NCBI GenBank assembly: GCA_019421925.1
Contig: JAHZEH010000168.1
Coordinates: 1-5,109 of the forward strand
DNA from: Clostridia bacterium
GTDB taxonomy: Bacteria; Bacillota; Clostridia; Christensenellales; CALWSW01
Direction of reading: 5' to 3'
DNA: 5,109 nt
Under the pieces are notes generated by a model. The model searched no databases. It was not told the DNA's origin and saw nothing but the letters and a program-made list of their open reading frames with translations. Of the stretch, positions 1 to 5,109 are shown piece after piece. Position numbers and translations under genes: made by a program. Each line of letters starts with the position of its first letter. Within the stretch, counting starts at the first letter, position 1.

Positions 1-566
1 CGCAGCCTGCACTGGATGAGCACATTGGTTTCATACTCAAAGCGCTCTCCCTCAATTCCGCACATCCAGCCCAGATGGCGCATGGGAATGCCGCGCAGCC
101 CGGTCTGGGTGTCGGAGAGCTTCTGTCCATAGAGCAGCGCGAAGATCCAGGAGGTGACGTTGTTGCCAAACCGGCTTCGGAGTGGGATGCTCTTATCCCC
201 GAACGTGCGGGAACCCAGGATAACGCCATCCCCGCCCTTCTCCAGGAGAGCGGAAAGGCGCAGGACATCCTTGGCGCTGTGCTGCCCGTCGCAATCCGCT
301 GTGACGACGCCCGCAGCGCCGGCCATGTGCCGGAGGATATACTCATAGCCCGTTTTGAGGGCCCGGCCTTTGCCACGGTTGACAGAGTGGGTAAGCACAG
401 TGCAGCCGGGCAGCGCAGATATCTGGGCAAATATAGCTGCATATTTTTCTCCGCCGCCGTCGTCCACCGCGACGATGCGGTTGCAGCCGCTGGCGCACAG
501 CTCGCGCACGTAGGGGACGAAGGAAGCCTCCGGCTGGTAGGCGGGGATCAGCACGACGGTGTTCAT
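1..566 (-). CDS. Family 2 glycosyltransferase, partial (C-terminus beyond left edge)
   Basis: This is the N-terminal 188 residues of a GT-A fold glycosyltransferase of the dolichyl-phosphate mannose synthase/polyprenol-phosphate type. Such enzymes transfer a sugar from a nucleotide donor, often onto a polyprenyl phosphate at the membrane. Visible motifs are the N-terminal strand VVLIPAY (4-10), the nucleotide-binding VDDGGG (34-39, where VDDGS is usual), NRGKGRALKTG (63-73), the metal-binding DXD in ADCDGQH (90-96), GSR (118-120) and SDTQTGLRGIP (151-161). The ATG at 566-564 has a GGAGG Shine-Dalgarno (580-576) nine bases upstream. The frame is open to the edge, so no stop is seen. It lies 33 bp downstream of the phosphodiester glycosidase gene on the same strand and is probably cotranscribed with it. 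From memory, clostridial proteins with this SDTQTGLRG signature often carry a C-terminal GtrA membrane domain; that part would lie outside the window. Family call is secure; donor and acceptor are unknown. Confidence 0.93.
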   Translation of the reverse strand, partial: MNTVVLIPAYQPEASFVPYVRELCASGCNRIVAVDDGGGEKYAAIFAQISALPGCTVLTHSVNRGKGRALKTGYEYILRHMAGAAGVVTADCDGQHSAKDVLRLSALLEKGGDGVILGSRTFGDKSIPLRSRFGNNVTSWIFALLYGQKLSDTQTGLRGIPMRHLGWMCGIEGERFEYETNVLIQCRL

Positions 567-599
567 GGATAGAATCCTCCGCATTCCTAAGGCCCCGGA

Positions 600-1631
600 T
601 TACGGGGCGATGTAGATGATGTCGCTGATGGCGCGCTGGCGGTTGGAGCCCAGAGGGCTGTTGACCAGGCGGCCGTTGAAATACATGGTGGCGGAGCCGC
701 CGCCGTCGAGATTGTAGGCGTCCGTGCATCCCCGGTCGAGGAACTCTTTGCCCAGATCCACCAGAGTCATGCCCTCGCTGTCCTCGCAGCGCCCGTCCAC
801 CACAATAAAAATGAAGTGATTGGGTTCCACGATTCCGAGGGCGGCGCGGGGGTTGAGACGGTTAAGGTTGGGCGTGTCGGGGAAGCTCTCACGGGGCACG
901 CCGTCCTTGAGCACATACGGGCCGAAAGCCCAGGACTGCCAGGCGCCCATGGCCACCAGCTCCTCCCCGGAGGGGGCCTGACGCTTGTCGTATACGGTGA
1001 AGGTGCCGTCCTTGAAAAGCACGGCCACTTCCCGCCAATCGGGGTTGTCCCGGTAGAGGACGCCGTCGCGGATGATGATACCTTCGTCGCGGAAGCCGCA
1101 GTAGTCGCCGCTCATGGCAAAGACGGCGTCGTGTTTCTGGGCCATCACGGAGGTTTTCTCGTGGTAATCCCCAAACTTATCGTTGGCAAAGGCGTTGCCA
1201 ATGACGGCGGCGTCCCTGACCTTCACGTCCGCCACGTAGAAGCGCACCTTCTCCCGAACAACCTCCTCAATATGGATCTCCGTGTCCTCGTCCACAAAGT
1301 TCCAATCGTCCAGCACGGGGGTGGGGACTGGTGTGGGAGTGGGCGTGGGGATGGGACCCGCAGACTCCAGTTCCGGCGTGGAAGTGGGCAGGGGCGTGGG
1401 GGAAGGGGAGGGCGTCAGGACAAAGGAGGGCCTGGGGGCCAGCTCCGCCTCCTCCGGCTCCTCTTTAAAGAGGAAGTAGAACACATTCTGTTTCCATACG
1501 GGCCACCACTTGACGGCGACGAAGCCGAACACGGTGAGGGCGGCGGCCAGAATCACGAGGAGAATAGCGACGAGTACATGCTTTTTATTCAAACGCCGCT
1601 TGGGAGCGGGATGTTTTTCTTTTTCGTTCAC
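600..1631 (-). CDS. Membrane-anchored phosphodiester glycosidase family protein (NAGPA domain)
   Basis: This 343-residue protein has a short basic N-terminus (KRRLNKKH, 11-18), one hydrophobic segment (about 19-41), a Pro/Thr/Ser/Glu linker (about 58-106) and an exported domain (about 120-343). That layout indicates a type II signal anchor with the enzyme outside the membrane. The C-terminal domain fits the NAGPA/phosphodiester glycosidase family (PF09992, formerly annotated 'exopolysaccharide biosynthesis protein'). The evidence is AMSGDYCGFRDEGIIIRDG (172-190), RAALGIVEPNHFIFIVVDGR (262-281), YNLDGGGSATM (306-316) and the terminal NRQRAISDIIYI (330-341). Characterised members cleave GlcNAc-1-phosphodiester bonds; the substrate here is unknown. 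The start is GTG at 1631-1629, with AAAAGGAG (1649-1642) ten bases upstream; an in-frame TAA ten codons before the GTG excludes a long extension. It is probably transcribed from its own promoter near 1680 and followed by the glycosyltransferase gene, suggesting a role in envelope glycopolymers. Confidence 0.9.
   Translation of the reverse strand: MNEKEKHPAPKRRLNKKHVLVAILLVILAAALTVFGFVAVKWWPVWKQNVFYFLFKEEPEEAELAPRPSFVLTPSPSPTPLPTSTPELESAGPIPTPTPTPVPTPVLDDWNFVDEDTEIHIEEVVREKVRFYVADVKVRDAAVIGNAFANDKFGDYHEKTSVMAQKHDAVFAMSGDYCGFRDEGIIIRDGVLYRDNPDWREVAVLFKDGTFTVYDKRQAPSGEELVAMGAWQSWAFGPYVLKDGVPRESFPDTPNLNRLNPRAALGIVEPNHFIFIVVDGRCEDSEGMTLVDLGKEFLDRGCTDAYNLDGGGSATMYFNGRLVNSPLGSNRQRAISDIIYIAP
1314..1418 (-). 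repeat. Low-complexity Pro-Thr/Ser linker coding repeat
   Basis: This stretch encodes residues 72-106 of the phosphodiester glycosidase protein and alternates Pro with Thr, Ser or Val (TPSPSPTP, then PTPTPTPVPTPV at 95-106). On the plus strand it reads as imperfect GGNGTG hexamer units, which are prone to replication slippage, so linker length may vary between strains. The likely role is an extended, protease-resistant spacer that lifts the catalytic domain through the cell wall. In Gram-positive bacteria such Pro/Thr linkers are common between an anchor and an exported enzyme. Confidence 0.8.
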
Positions 1632-1641
1632 GGCAGCGGGG

Positions 1642-1649
1642 CTCCTTTT
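1642..1649 (-). promoter_or_regulatory. Shine-Dalgarno fixing the GTG start of the glycosidase gene
   Basis: The minus strand reads AAAAGGAG, ten bases before the GTG at 1631-1629. No in-frame ATG lies nearby upstream and a TAA is ten codons ahead of the GTG, so this site decides the start codon. Confidence 0.75.
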
Positions 1650-1679
1650 GATGCAAATTTATCCGACTGAACGCCCTCT

Positions 1680-1688
1680 ATTATAGCA
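1680..1688 (-). promoter_or_regulatory. Extended -10 promoter for the glycosidase-glycosyltransferase pair
   Basis: On the minus strand the site reads TGC followed by a perfect TATAAT (1685-1680), matching the extended -10 (TGN-TATAAT) class of SigA promoters. The position 17 bases upstream (ATGTAT, 1708-1703) is a poor -35; TTGATG at 1711-1706 is better but at a 20-base spacing. Extended -10 promoters can work without a good -35. Predicted transcription start is near 1673, giving a leader of about 41 bases. The site lies between pepT and the glycosidase gene, so it would uncouple the envelope pair from the pheA-pepT unit. Confidence 0.65.
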
Positions 1689-1754
1689 AGACAGGGACAA
1701 AAATACATCAATTTCCGAAAAGAGTTCATAGTTTTTATTGTAAAGAAGATTTTA

Positions 1755-1774
1755 CGTTTCTTCCGGGAAAAACG
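1755..1774 (-). terminator. Weak hairpin after pepT, possible terminator
   Basis: The minus strand has a 20-base inverted repeat, CGTTTTT then a six-base loop (CCCGGA) then AGAAACG, giving a seven-pair stem with one G-U pair. It starts 37 bases after the pepT stop. The stem is A+T-rich and the following bases (TAAAATCTTCTTTA) are not a proper U-tract, so it would be an inefficient intrinsic terminator at best. Read-through from pheA-pepT into the downstream pair is plausible. No better hairpin was seen between 1632 and 1810. Confidence 0.25.
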
Positions 1775-1810
1775 TCCGGGATGGGCGCGCCGTAAGCTGG
1801 TGAAACTGGG

Positions 1811-3028
1811 CTATGGCAGACGGCAGAGGGCAAGGAGGACCTGCACCATTTTTTCCATGGATTCCAGGGGAATGAATTCAAATCTGCCATGGAAATGATG
1901 GCCTCCCGTGCTCAGGTTAGGGCAGGGAAGGCCCCGGTGGGAGAGGAGCGCTCCGTCCGTGCCGCCGCGGATGGGGGTGATGATGGGGGCGACGCCGCAG
2001 GACTCCATGGCCCGCCGGGCGGACTCGACGAGGTGGAAATGGGGGAGGATATACTCTTTCATGTTGTAGTAGCTGTCGCGGAGCTGGAGTTCCACGCAAT
2101 CCTTCCCATGCTTGCGGCAGAGATAGCCGCAGGCGTCCAGCATGGCCTGCTTGCGGGCCATGAAAGCCTCTCTGTTGTGGTCCCGGATTATATAGTGCAG
2201 CCGGGCCTCCTCCACCGTGCCCTCCATGCCGTTGAGGTGAAAGAACCCCTCGTAGCCCTCGGTATGGGCGGGCGTTTCGGCGGGAGGCAGGAGGGAGGCG
2301 AACTCCATGGCGAGGAGGAGGGCGTTTTTCATCTTGTTTTTTGCGCTGCCCGGATGGATGTTCACGCCATGACAGAGGACCTCTGCGCTGGCGGCGTTGA
2401 AGTTTTCATATTGCAGCTCCCCCAATTCGCCGCCGTCCACTGTATAGGCAAACTGCGCGCCGAATCTCTCCAGGTCGAAGTGCTCGGTTCCATGGCCGAT
2501 CTCCTCATCGGGGGTAAAGGCGATGCAGAGCTTGCCGTGAGCAGGCGCGTCCTCCTGGCAGAGGGCCTCCGCCAGTGCCATGATCTCCGCCACGCCGGCT
2601 TTGTCGTCCGCGCCGAGCAGGGTGGCGCCATCCGTGACGATGAGGGTCTGCCCCCGGTATTTGGAGAGCGCCTCATATTCCGCCGGGTCGAGCAGGATAC
2701 CCCTCTCCCTGTTCAGGACAATGGGGCCGCCGTCATAATCCCGGACCAGCCGGGGCCGGACGCCGGCCCCCGGCGCGTCCGGGGAGGTGTCCAGATGGGC
2801 GATGAAACCCAGGGCGGGAAGGTCCGCGCCGCCGGTGGCGGGCAGAGAGGCGTAGACATAGCCGTACCCATCCATGCGGGCGTCAGCCACCCCCAGCTCC
2901 TGGAGCTCCCGCACCAGCATCTCCCCCAGAACCCTCTGCTTTCCGGTGCTGGGGCAGGAGCCGGATTCGGGGTCGGACTGGGTATCCAATGCAGCATAGC
3001 GCAAAAAGCGCTCCCATACGGCTTCCAC
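1811..3028 (-). CDS. pepT: Peptidase T (tripeptide aminopeptidase, M20B)
   Basis: This is a cytoplasmic two-zinc aminopeptidase that removes the N-terminal residue from tripeptides, the last stage of peptide use. At 405 residues it matches the usual PepT length of about 410. All expected metal and catalytic residues are present: H78 and D80 in GFIAHLDTSPD, D141 in TLLGADDKAG, the catalytic pair E175-E176 in FTPDEEIGHG, D198 in YTVDGGELGE and H380 in GGHHFHGRFEF. The lid/dimerisation domain lies between, including GVNIHPGSAKNKMKNA (221-236). RGGTDGA (354-360) and GLPCPNLSTGG (366-376) are family signatures that separate PepT from other M20 peptidases. The start is GTG at 3028-3026, seven bases after a GGAGG (3040-3036). 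It follows pheA by 12 bp, so it is probably translationally coupled and shares its promoter. There is no signal peptide. Confidence 0.97.
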   Translation of the reverse strand: MEAVWERFLRYAALDTQSDPESGSCPSTGKQRVLGEMLVRELQELGVADARMDGYGYVYASLPATGGADLPALGFIAHLDTSPDAPGAGVRPRLVRDYDGGPIVLNRERGILLDPAEYEALSKYRGQTLIVTDGATLLGADDKAGVAEIMALAEALCQEDAPAHGKLCIAFTPDEEIGHGTEHFDLERFGAQFAYTVDGGELGELQYENFNAASAEVLCHGVNIHPGSAKNKMKNALLLAMEFASLLPPAETPAHTEGYEGFFHLNGMEGTVEEARLHYIIRDHNREAFMARKQAMLDACGYLCRKHGKDCVELQLRDSYYNMKEYILPHFHLVESARRAMESCGVAPIITPIRGGTDGALLSHRGLPCPNLSTGGHHFHGRFEFIPLESMEKMVQVLLALCRLP

Positions 3029-3035
3029 TATGGTT

Positions 3036-3043
3036 CCTCCTCA
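3036..3043 (-). promoter_or_regulatory. pheA stop fused to the pepT Shine-Dalgarno
   Basis: The minus strand reads TGAGGAGG. The TGA (3043-3041) ends pheA and the GGAGG beginning immediately after it is the ribosome-binding site for the pepT GTG, seven bases further on. A ribosome finishing pheA would cover this site, which argues for translational coupling and supports GTG over other starts. Confidence 0.8.
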
Positions 3044-3898
3044 CTGCTCATTCTGGGTATGCCCCCAGGTCCGGTCGGGCGGGTAACAGCCCAGGAACTG
3101 GGTCTCCGTCGTATAGGCCTGCAGGACGCTGAGAATGCGTTCGATGGCCTCCTGATGCAGGTCTCCCTCGTAGTCCACGTAGAAGCGGTACTCCCACCGG
3201 CGGCCGGGGATGTTGCGGGACTCGATTTTGCAGAGGTTGAGGCCGTGTGAGGCGAAGATGGCCAGCACAGCGTGCAGGGAACCCACGGTGTGGCGCAGGG
3301 TGAAGGCCAGGCTGACCTTCCCCTGTCCGGTGAGCTGCTGGGCCCGGGCGGCGACCACGACGAAGCGGGTGTAATTGTCGTTGCGGTCCTGTATGCCCGG
3401 CTGGAGGATGTTCAGCCCATAATACCGGGCGGCGCGCTCTGAGGCAATGGCCGCCAGATTATTCTCGGGGGACTCTGAGACAAACTGGGCGCTGATGGCC
3501 GTGTTGAAATAGGGGACCTCATTCCAATGGTGCGCCTGGAGAAACTGGGAACATTGGCGCAGGGCCTGGGCATGGGAATAGACGGCGCGGATGTCCTCGG
3601 TTTTTACCCCCGGCTTGGCGAGCAGGCAGTGGAATACGGGTACGATATGCTCGCGCACGATGGAACAGCCCGTACTGCCCAGCAGGTCGTATACCTCGTC
3701 GATGGAGCCGCCTGTGGAGTTCTCGATGGGCAGCAGTCCGTAGTGCGCCCTGCCGCTTTTTACAGCGTCGAATACGGCGTGGAAATGCTCGCAGGGGAGG
3801 TATTGCGCCTGGGGAAAGCACTCCACGGCGGCCTGCTCGCCGAAAGCGCCGGGCAGGCCCTGGTAGGCGATTGTCAAAGCGGCTGTAGCATTGGGCAT
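3041..3898 (-). CDS. pheA: Prephenate dehydratase with C-terminal ACT domain (monofunctional)
   Basis: The enzyme decarboxylates and dehydrates prephenate to phenylpyruvate, the committed step to phenylalanine, in the cytoplasm. At 285 residues it lacks an N-terminal chorismate mutase domain. The catalytic region (about 8-183) shows AYQGLPGAFGEQAA (11-24), LLPIENSTGGSIDEVYDLL (55-73), VYSHAQALRQC (106-116), AAIASERAARYYGL (149-162) and IQDRNDNYTRF (169-179); Thr177 of TRF corresponds to the known catalytic Thr. The ACT domain (about 194-272) has GSLHAVL (206-212), the GALxxxL-type phenylalanine site, and ESRNIPGRRWEYRFYVD (226-242), where most relatives have ESRP. The ATG at 3898-3896 has GAGAGGA (3914-3908) about nine bases upstream. 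A near-consensus promoter lies just before it, and pepT follows 12 bp later. Several segments resemble plant arogenate dehydratases, so arogenate use is possible but unproven. Confidence 0.95.
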   Translation of the reverse strand: MPNATAALTIAYQGLPGAFGEQAAVECFPQAQYLPCEHFHAVFDAVKSGRAHYGLLPIENSTGGSIDEVYDLLGSTGCSIVREHIVPVFHCLLAKPGVKTEDIRAVYSHAQALRQCSQFLQAHHWNEVPYFNTAISAQFVSESPENNLAAIASERAARYYGLNILQPGIQDRNDNYTRFVVVAARAQQLTGQGKVSLAFTLRHTVGSLHAVLAIFASHGLNLCKIESRNIPGRRWEYRFYVDYEGDLHQEAIERILSVLQAYTTETQFLGCYPPDRTWGHTQNEQ

Positions 3899-3933
3899 AG
3901 TGGGCTCATCCTCTCATTTTCTATGATTTTATG

Positions 3934-3962
3934 ATTATACAAGGTTTGGGGCATAAATTCAA
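3934..3962 (-). promoter_or_regulatory. SigA-type promoter for pheA-pepT
   Basis: The minus strand has TTGAAT (3962-3957), exactly 17 bases, then a perfect TATAAT (3939-3934). Predicted transcription start is near 3927, leaving about 28 bases of leader before the pheA ATG. That leader is too short for a T-box or peptide attenuator, so any phenylalanine control would have to act through a repressor or through the ACT domain. Confidence 0.8.
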
Positions 3963-3965
3963 TTT
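3955..3965. promoter_or_regulatory. Palindrome between the two divergent -35 boxes
   Basis: The sequence AAATTCAATTT is a perfect 5+5 inverted repeat around a central C at 3960. It overlaps the pheA -35 box (3957-3962) and touches the plus-strand -35 (3964-3969). A protein bound here would cover both promoters. It is short and A+T-rich, so chance is a real alternative. Confidence 0.3.
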
Positions 3966-3993
3966 GCGTGCAGCAGGAACTCTACGTTATAAT
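3964..3993 (+). promoter_or_regulatory. Promoter for the CNNM-family gene
   Basis: A perfect TATAAT (3988-3993) is preceded at 18 bases by TTGCGT (3964-3969), a half-match to the -35 consensus. Predicted start is near 4000, giving a leader of about 33 bases. The -35 box is one base away from that of the divergent pheA promoter, so the two could interfere. Confidence 0.6.
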
Positions 3994-4003
3994 AAAGGGC
4001 AAA

Positions 4004-4009
4004 TATAAT
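4004..4009 (+). promoter_or_regulatory. Second perfect TATAAT, possible alternative -10
   Basis: Another TATAAT lies 16 bases downstream of the first on the same strand. No recognisable -35 sits 16-18 bases before it and it lacks a TG extension. If used, transcription would start near 4016, about 17 bases before the ATG. It may simply be an A+T-rich chance match. Confidence 0.2.
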
Positions 4010-4032
4010 GAATTGGGGTTTTGAGACACATA

Positions 4033-5109
4033 ATGGACAGCGACAGTATCCTATCCATCGTAATCCTGGGGCTGCTGGTCCTGATGTCGGCGTTTTTCTC
4101 CGCGTCGGAGACGGCGTTTTCCACCATGAACCGGGTCCGCATGAAGACTATGGCCGCGGGCGGCTCCGCTGCCGCCAAGAGGGCCCTGAGCCTCGGCGAA
4201 CGGTATGACAACCTGCTCTCCACCATCCTCATTGGCAACAATGTCGTCAACATCCTCTCGGCCTCCCTGGCCACGGTGCTCTTTACCAAGCATTTCGGGG
4301 ATCTGGGCGTCACTCTCTCGACGGTGGTGATGACTGTGGTGGTGCTCATCTTCGGCGAAATCTCGCCCAAGAGCCTCGCCAAGGAGTCCCCCGACCGCTT
4401 TGCCATGTTCGCCGCACCCCTGCTGCGTTTTCTCATGGCGCTGCTCACGCCTCTCAATTTCCTCTTCTCCCAGTGGAAGAAACTGCTTTCCCACCTTTTC
4501 AAAAGAAAGGAGGAGACGGGGATGACGGAGGAGGAGCTTATCACCATTGTGGATGAGGCCCAGCAGGAGGGCGGCATCGACGAGCATGAGGGGGAGCTCA
4601 TCCGCTCGGCCATTGAGTTTAACGACCTGGACGTGGGGGATGTTTTCACCCCCCGGGTGGACGTGATCGCCGTGGACATAGAGGACTCCATGGAGGAGAT
4701 TGAGGCCAAGTTCCGTGAATATGAATTCTCGCGCATGCCTGTGTACGAGGACAACATTGACAAGGTCGTGGGCATCCTGCACGAGAAGGATTTCTACCGG
4801 GCCAAGCAGGCCGGGGCCGGGGATATTCGGGACGCGGTCCAGCCCGCCATGTTTATCACCGAGGTCATGAAGATATCCCGTCTGCTCCGCCTGCTGCAGA
4901 AGTCCAAGACTCATATCGCCGTGGTGGTGGACGACTTCGGCGGAACCCAGGGTATCGTGACCCTGGAGGACGTTCTGGAGGAACTGGTGGGCGAAATATG
5001 GGACGAGCATGACGAGGAGGATGAATTCTTCCGCAGGGAGGAGGACGGGTCCTATCTCGTGGCCGGCGGCGCGGACTACGAGGACTTTGCCGAGATATTC
5101 GGCGCCGAT
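4033..5109 (+). CDS. CNNM/CorC-HlyC family membrane protein, partial (C-terminus beyond right edge)
   Basis: This is a probable Mg2+ (or other divalent cation) transporter or efflux protein of the CNNM/CorC family, often annotated 'hemolysin family protein'. The visible 359 residues begin with the DUF21/CNNM transmembrane domain (about 5-150). It has hydrophobic segments near 5-24, 61-86, 92-112 and 122-147, and the signatures SASETAFS (23-30), LIGNNVVNI (66-74) and FGEISPKSLAKE (107-118). An acidic helical connector with MTEEEL (164-169) follows. The CBS pair is next: FTPRVDV to VVGILHEKD (205-253), then about 268-320 with VVVDDFGGTQGIVTLEDVLEELVGEI split over 297-322. CBS pairs in relatives bind Mg-ATP. 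The last 29 residues start the CorC_HlyC domain; about 60-80 more residues are expected. The ATG at 4033 has only a weak Shine-Dalgarno (GAG, 4023-4025). A TGA at 4009-4011 blocks further extension, leaving TTG at 4021 as the only alternative. It is transcribed divergently from pheA. Confidence 0.95.
   Translation, partial: MDSDSILSIVILGLLVLMSAFFSASETAFSTMNRVRMKTMAAGGSAAAKRALSLGERYDNLLSTILIGNNVVNILSASLATVLFTKHFGDLGVTLSTVVMTVVVLIFGEISPKSLAKESPDRFAMFAAPLLRFLMALLTPLNFLFSQWKKLLSHLFKRKEETGMTEEELITIVDEAQQEGGIDEHEGELIRSAIEFNDLDVGDVFTPRVDVIAVDIEDSMEEIEAKFREYEFSRMPVYEDNIDKVVGILHEKDFYRAKQAGAGDIRDAVQPAMFITEVMKISRLLRLLQKSKTHIAVVVDDFGGTQGIVTLEDVLEELVGEIWDEHDEEDEFFRREEDGSYLVAGGADYEDFAEIFGAD

Noticed and set aside
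75..729. Open frames at 75-572 (plus) and 343-729 (minus) overlapping the glycosyltransferase
   Set aside because: The minus-strand frame running from the ATG at 566 to the edge has the full set of GT2 motifs; the other two are out-of-frame or antisense shadows, the second being rich in Arg and His.
816..1670. A 284-codon plus-strand open frame opposite the phosphodiester glycosidase gene
   Set aside because: It is Gly/Val/His-rich, antisense to a gene with clear NAGPA motifs, and includes the Gly-rich mirror of the Pro/Thr linker.
1784..1791. Palindrome GGCGCGCC after pepT
   Set aside because: It is an eight-base G+C palindrome with no loop and no following T-run, expected by chance in DNA of this composition.
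1889..3250. A 453-codon plus-strand open frame opposite pepT and the end of pheA
   Set aside because: It is fully antisense to a pepT with every catalytic motif intact. High G+C content produces long antisense frames, and its translation shows no recognisable domain.
3899..4032. Possible T-box, riboswitch or leader peptide ahead of pheA or the CNNM-family gene
   Set aside because: Predicted leaders are only about 28 and 33 bases. I saw no T-box sequence, no run of Phe codons, no M-box-like fold and no terminator hairpin.
4008..4208. A 66-codon plus-strand frame starting at 4008
   Set aside because: It is out of frame with the CNNM-family gene that it overlaps, begins inside the promoter region and has no ribosome-binding site.
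4051..5010. Minus-strand open frames of 319 codons (4051-5010) and 262 codons (3987-4775) opposite the CNNM-family gene
   Set aside because: Both are shadows of a well-conserved DUF21/CBS gene. Their translations are biased in composition (His/Gly/Leu-rich and Ser/Arg-rich) with no domain signature.

Overview
The window is 5,109 bp of G+C-rich, densely coded bacterial DNA. It holds five protein-coding genes, two of them cut by the window edges. Short A+T-rich intergenic gaps carry good SigA-type -10 hexamers, and purine-rich Shine-Dalgarno sites and GTG starts are common. The protein sequences resemble those of high-GC gut Clostridia (Oscillospiraceae-like: Flavonifractor, Oscillibacter and relatives). 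This assignment is from general resemblance only, since no search was possible.

Layout, left to right. Positions 1-1631 (minus strand) hold a probable two-gene cell-envelope unit. A membrane-anchored phosphodiester glycosidase-family protein (1631-600) is followed after 33 bp by a family 2 glycosyltransferase (566 to beyond the left edge). An extended -10 promoter at about 1680-1688 appears to serve this pair. Positions 1632-1810 are a 179-bp gap containing that promoter and a weak hairpin. Positions 1811-3898 (minus strand) hold pheA (prephenate dehydratase with ACT domain) followed by pepT (tripeptidase). They are separated by 12 bp, and the pheA stop codon runs straight into the pepT Shine-Dalgarno. 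Positions 3899-4032 form a divergent intergenic region with two back-to-back promoters whose -35 boxes lie one base apart, over a small palindrome. Positions 4033-5109 (plus strand) hold a CNNM/CorC-type membrane protein with DUF21, a CBS pair and the beginning of the CorC_HlyC domain. It is truncated by the right edge.

How the genes may work together. pheA makes phenylpyruvate for phenylalanine, and pepT releases amino acids from tripeptides, so the shared transcript joins synthesis and salvage of amino acids. The glycosidase/glycosyltransferase pair probably acts on an envelope glycopolymer or lipid-linked sugar. The CNNM-family protein probably handles Mg2+ or a related divalent cation.

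I saw no mobile element, CRISPR array, tRNA, rRNA or T-box/riboswitch. I do not see a previously undescribed system. The observations most worth a second look are the tightly packed divergent promoter region, the variant ACT-domain motif and plant arogenate-dehydratase-like features of the PheA protein, and the glycosidase/glycosyltransferase pairing.
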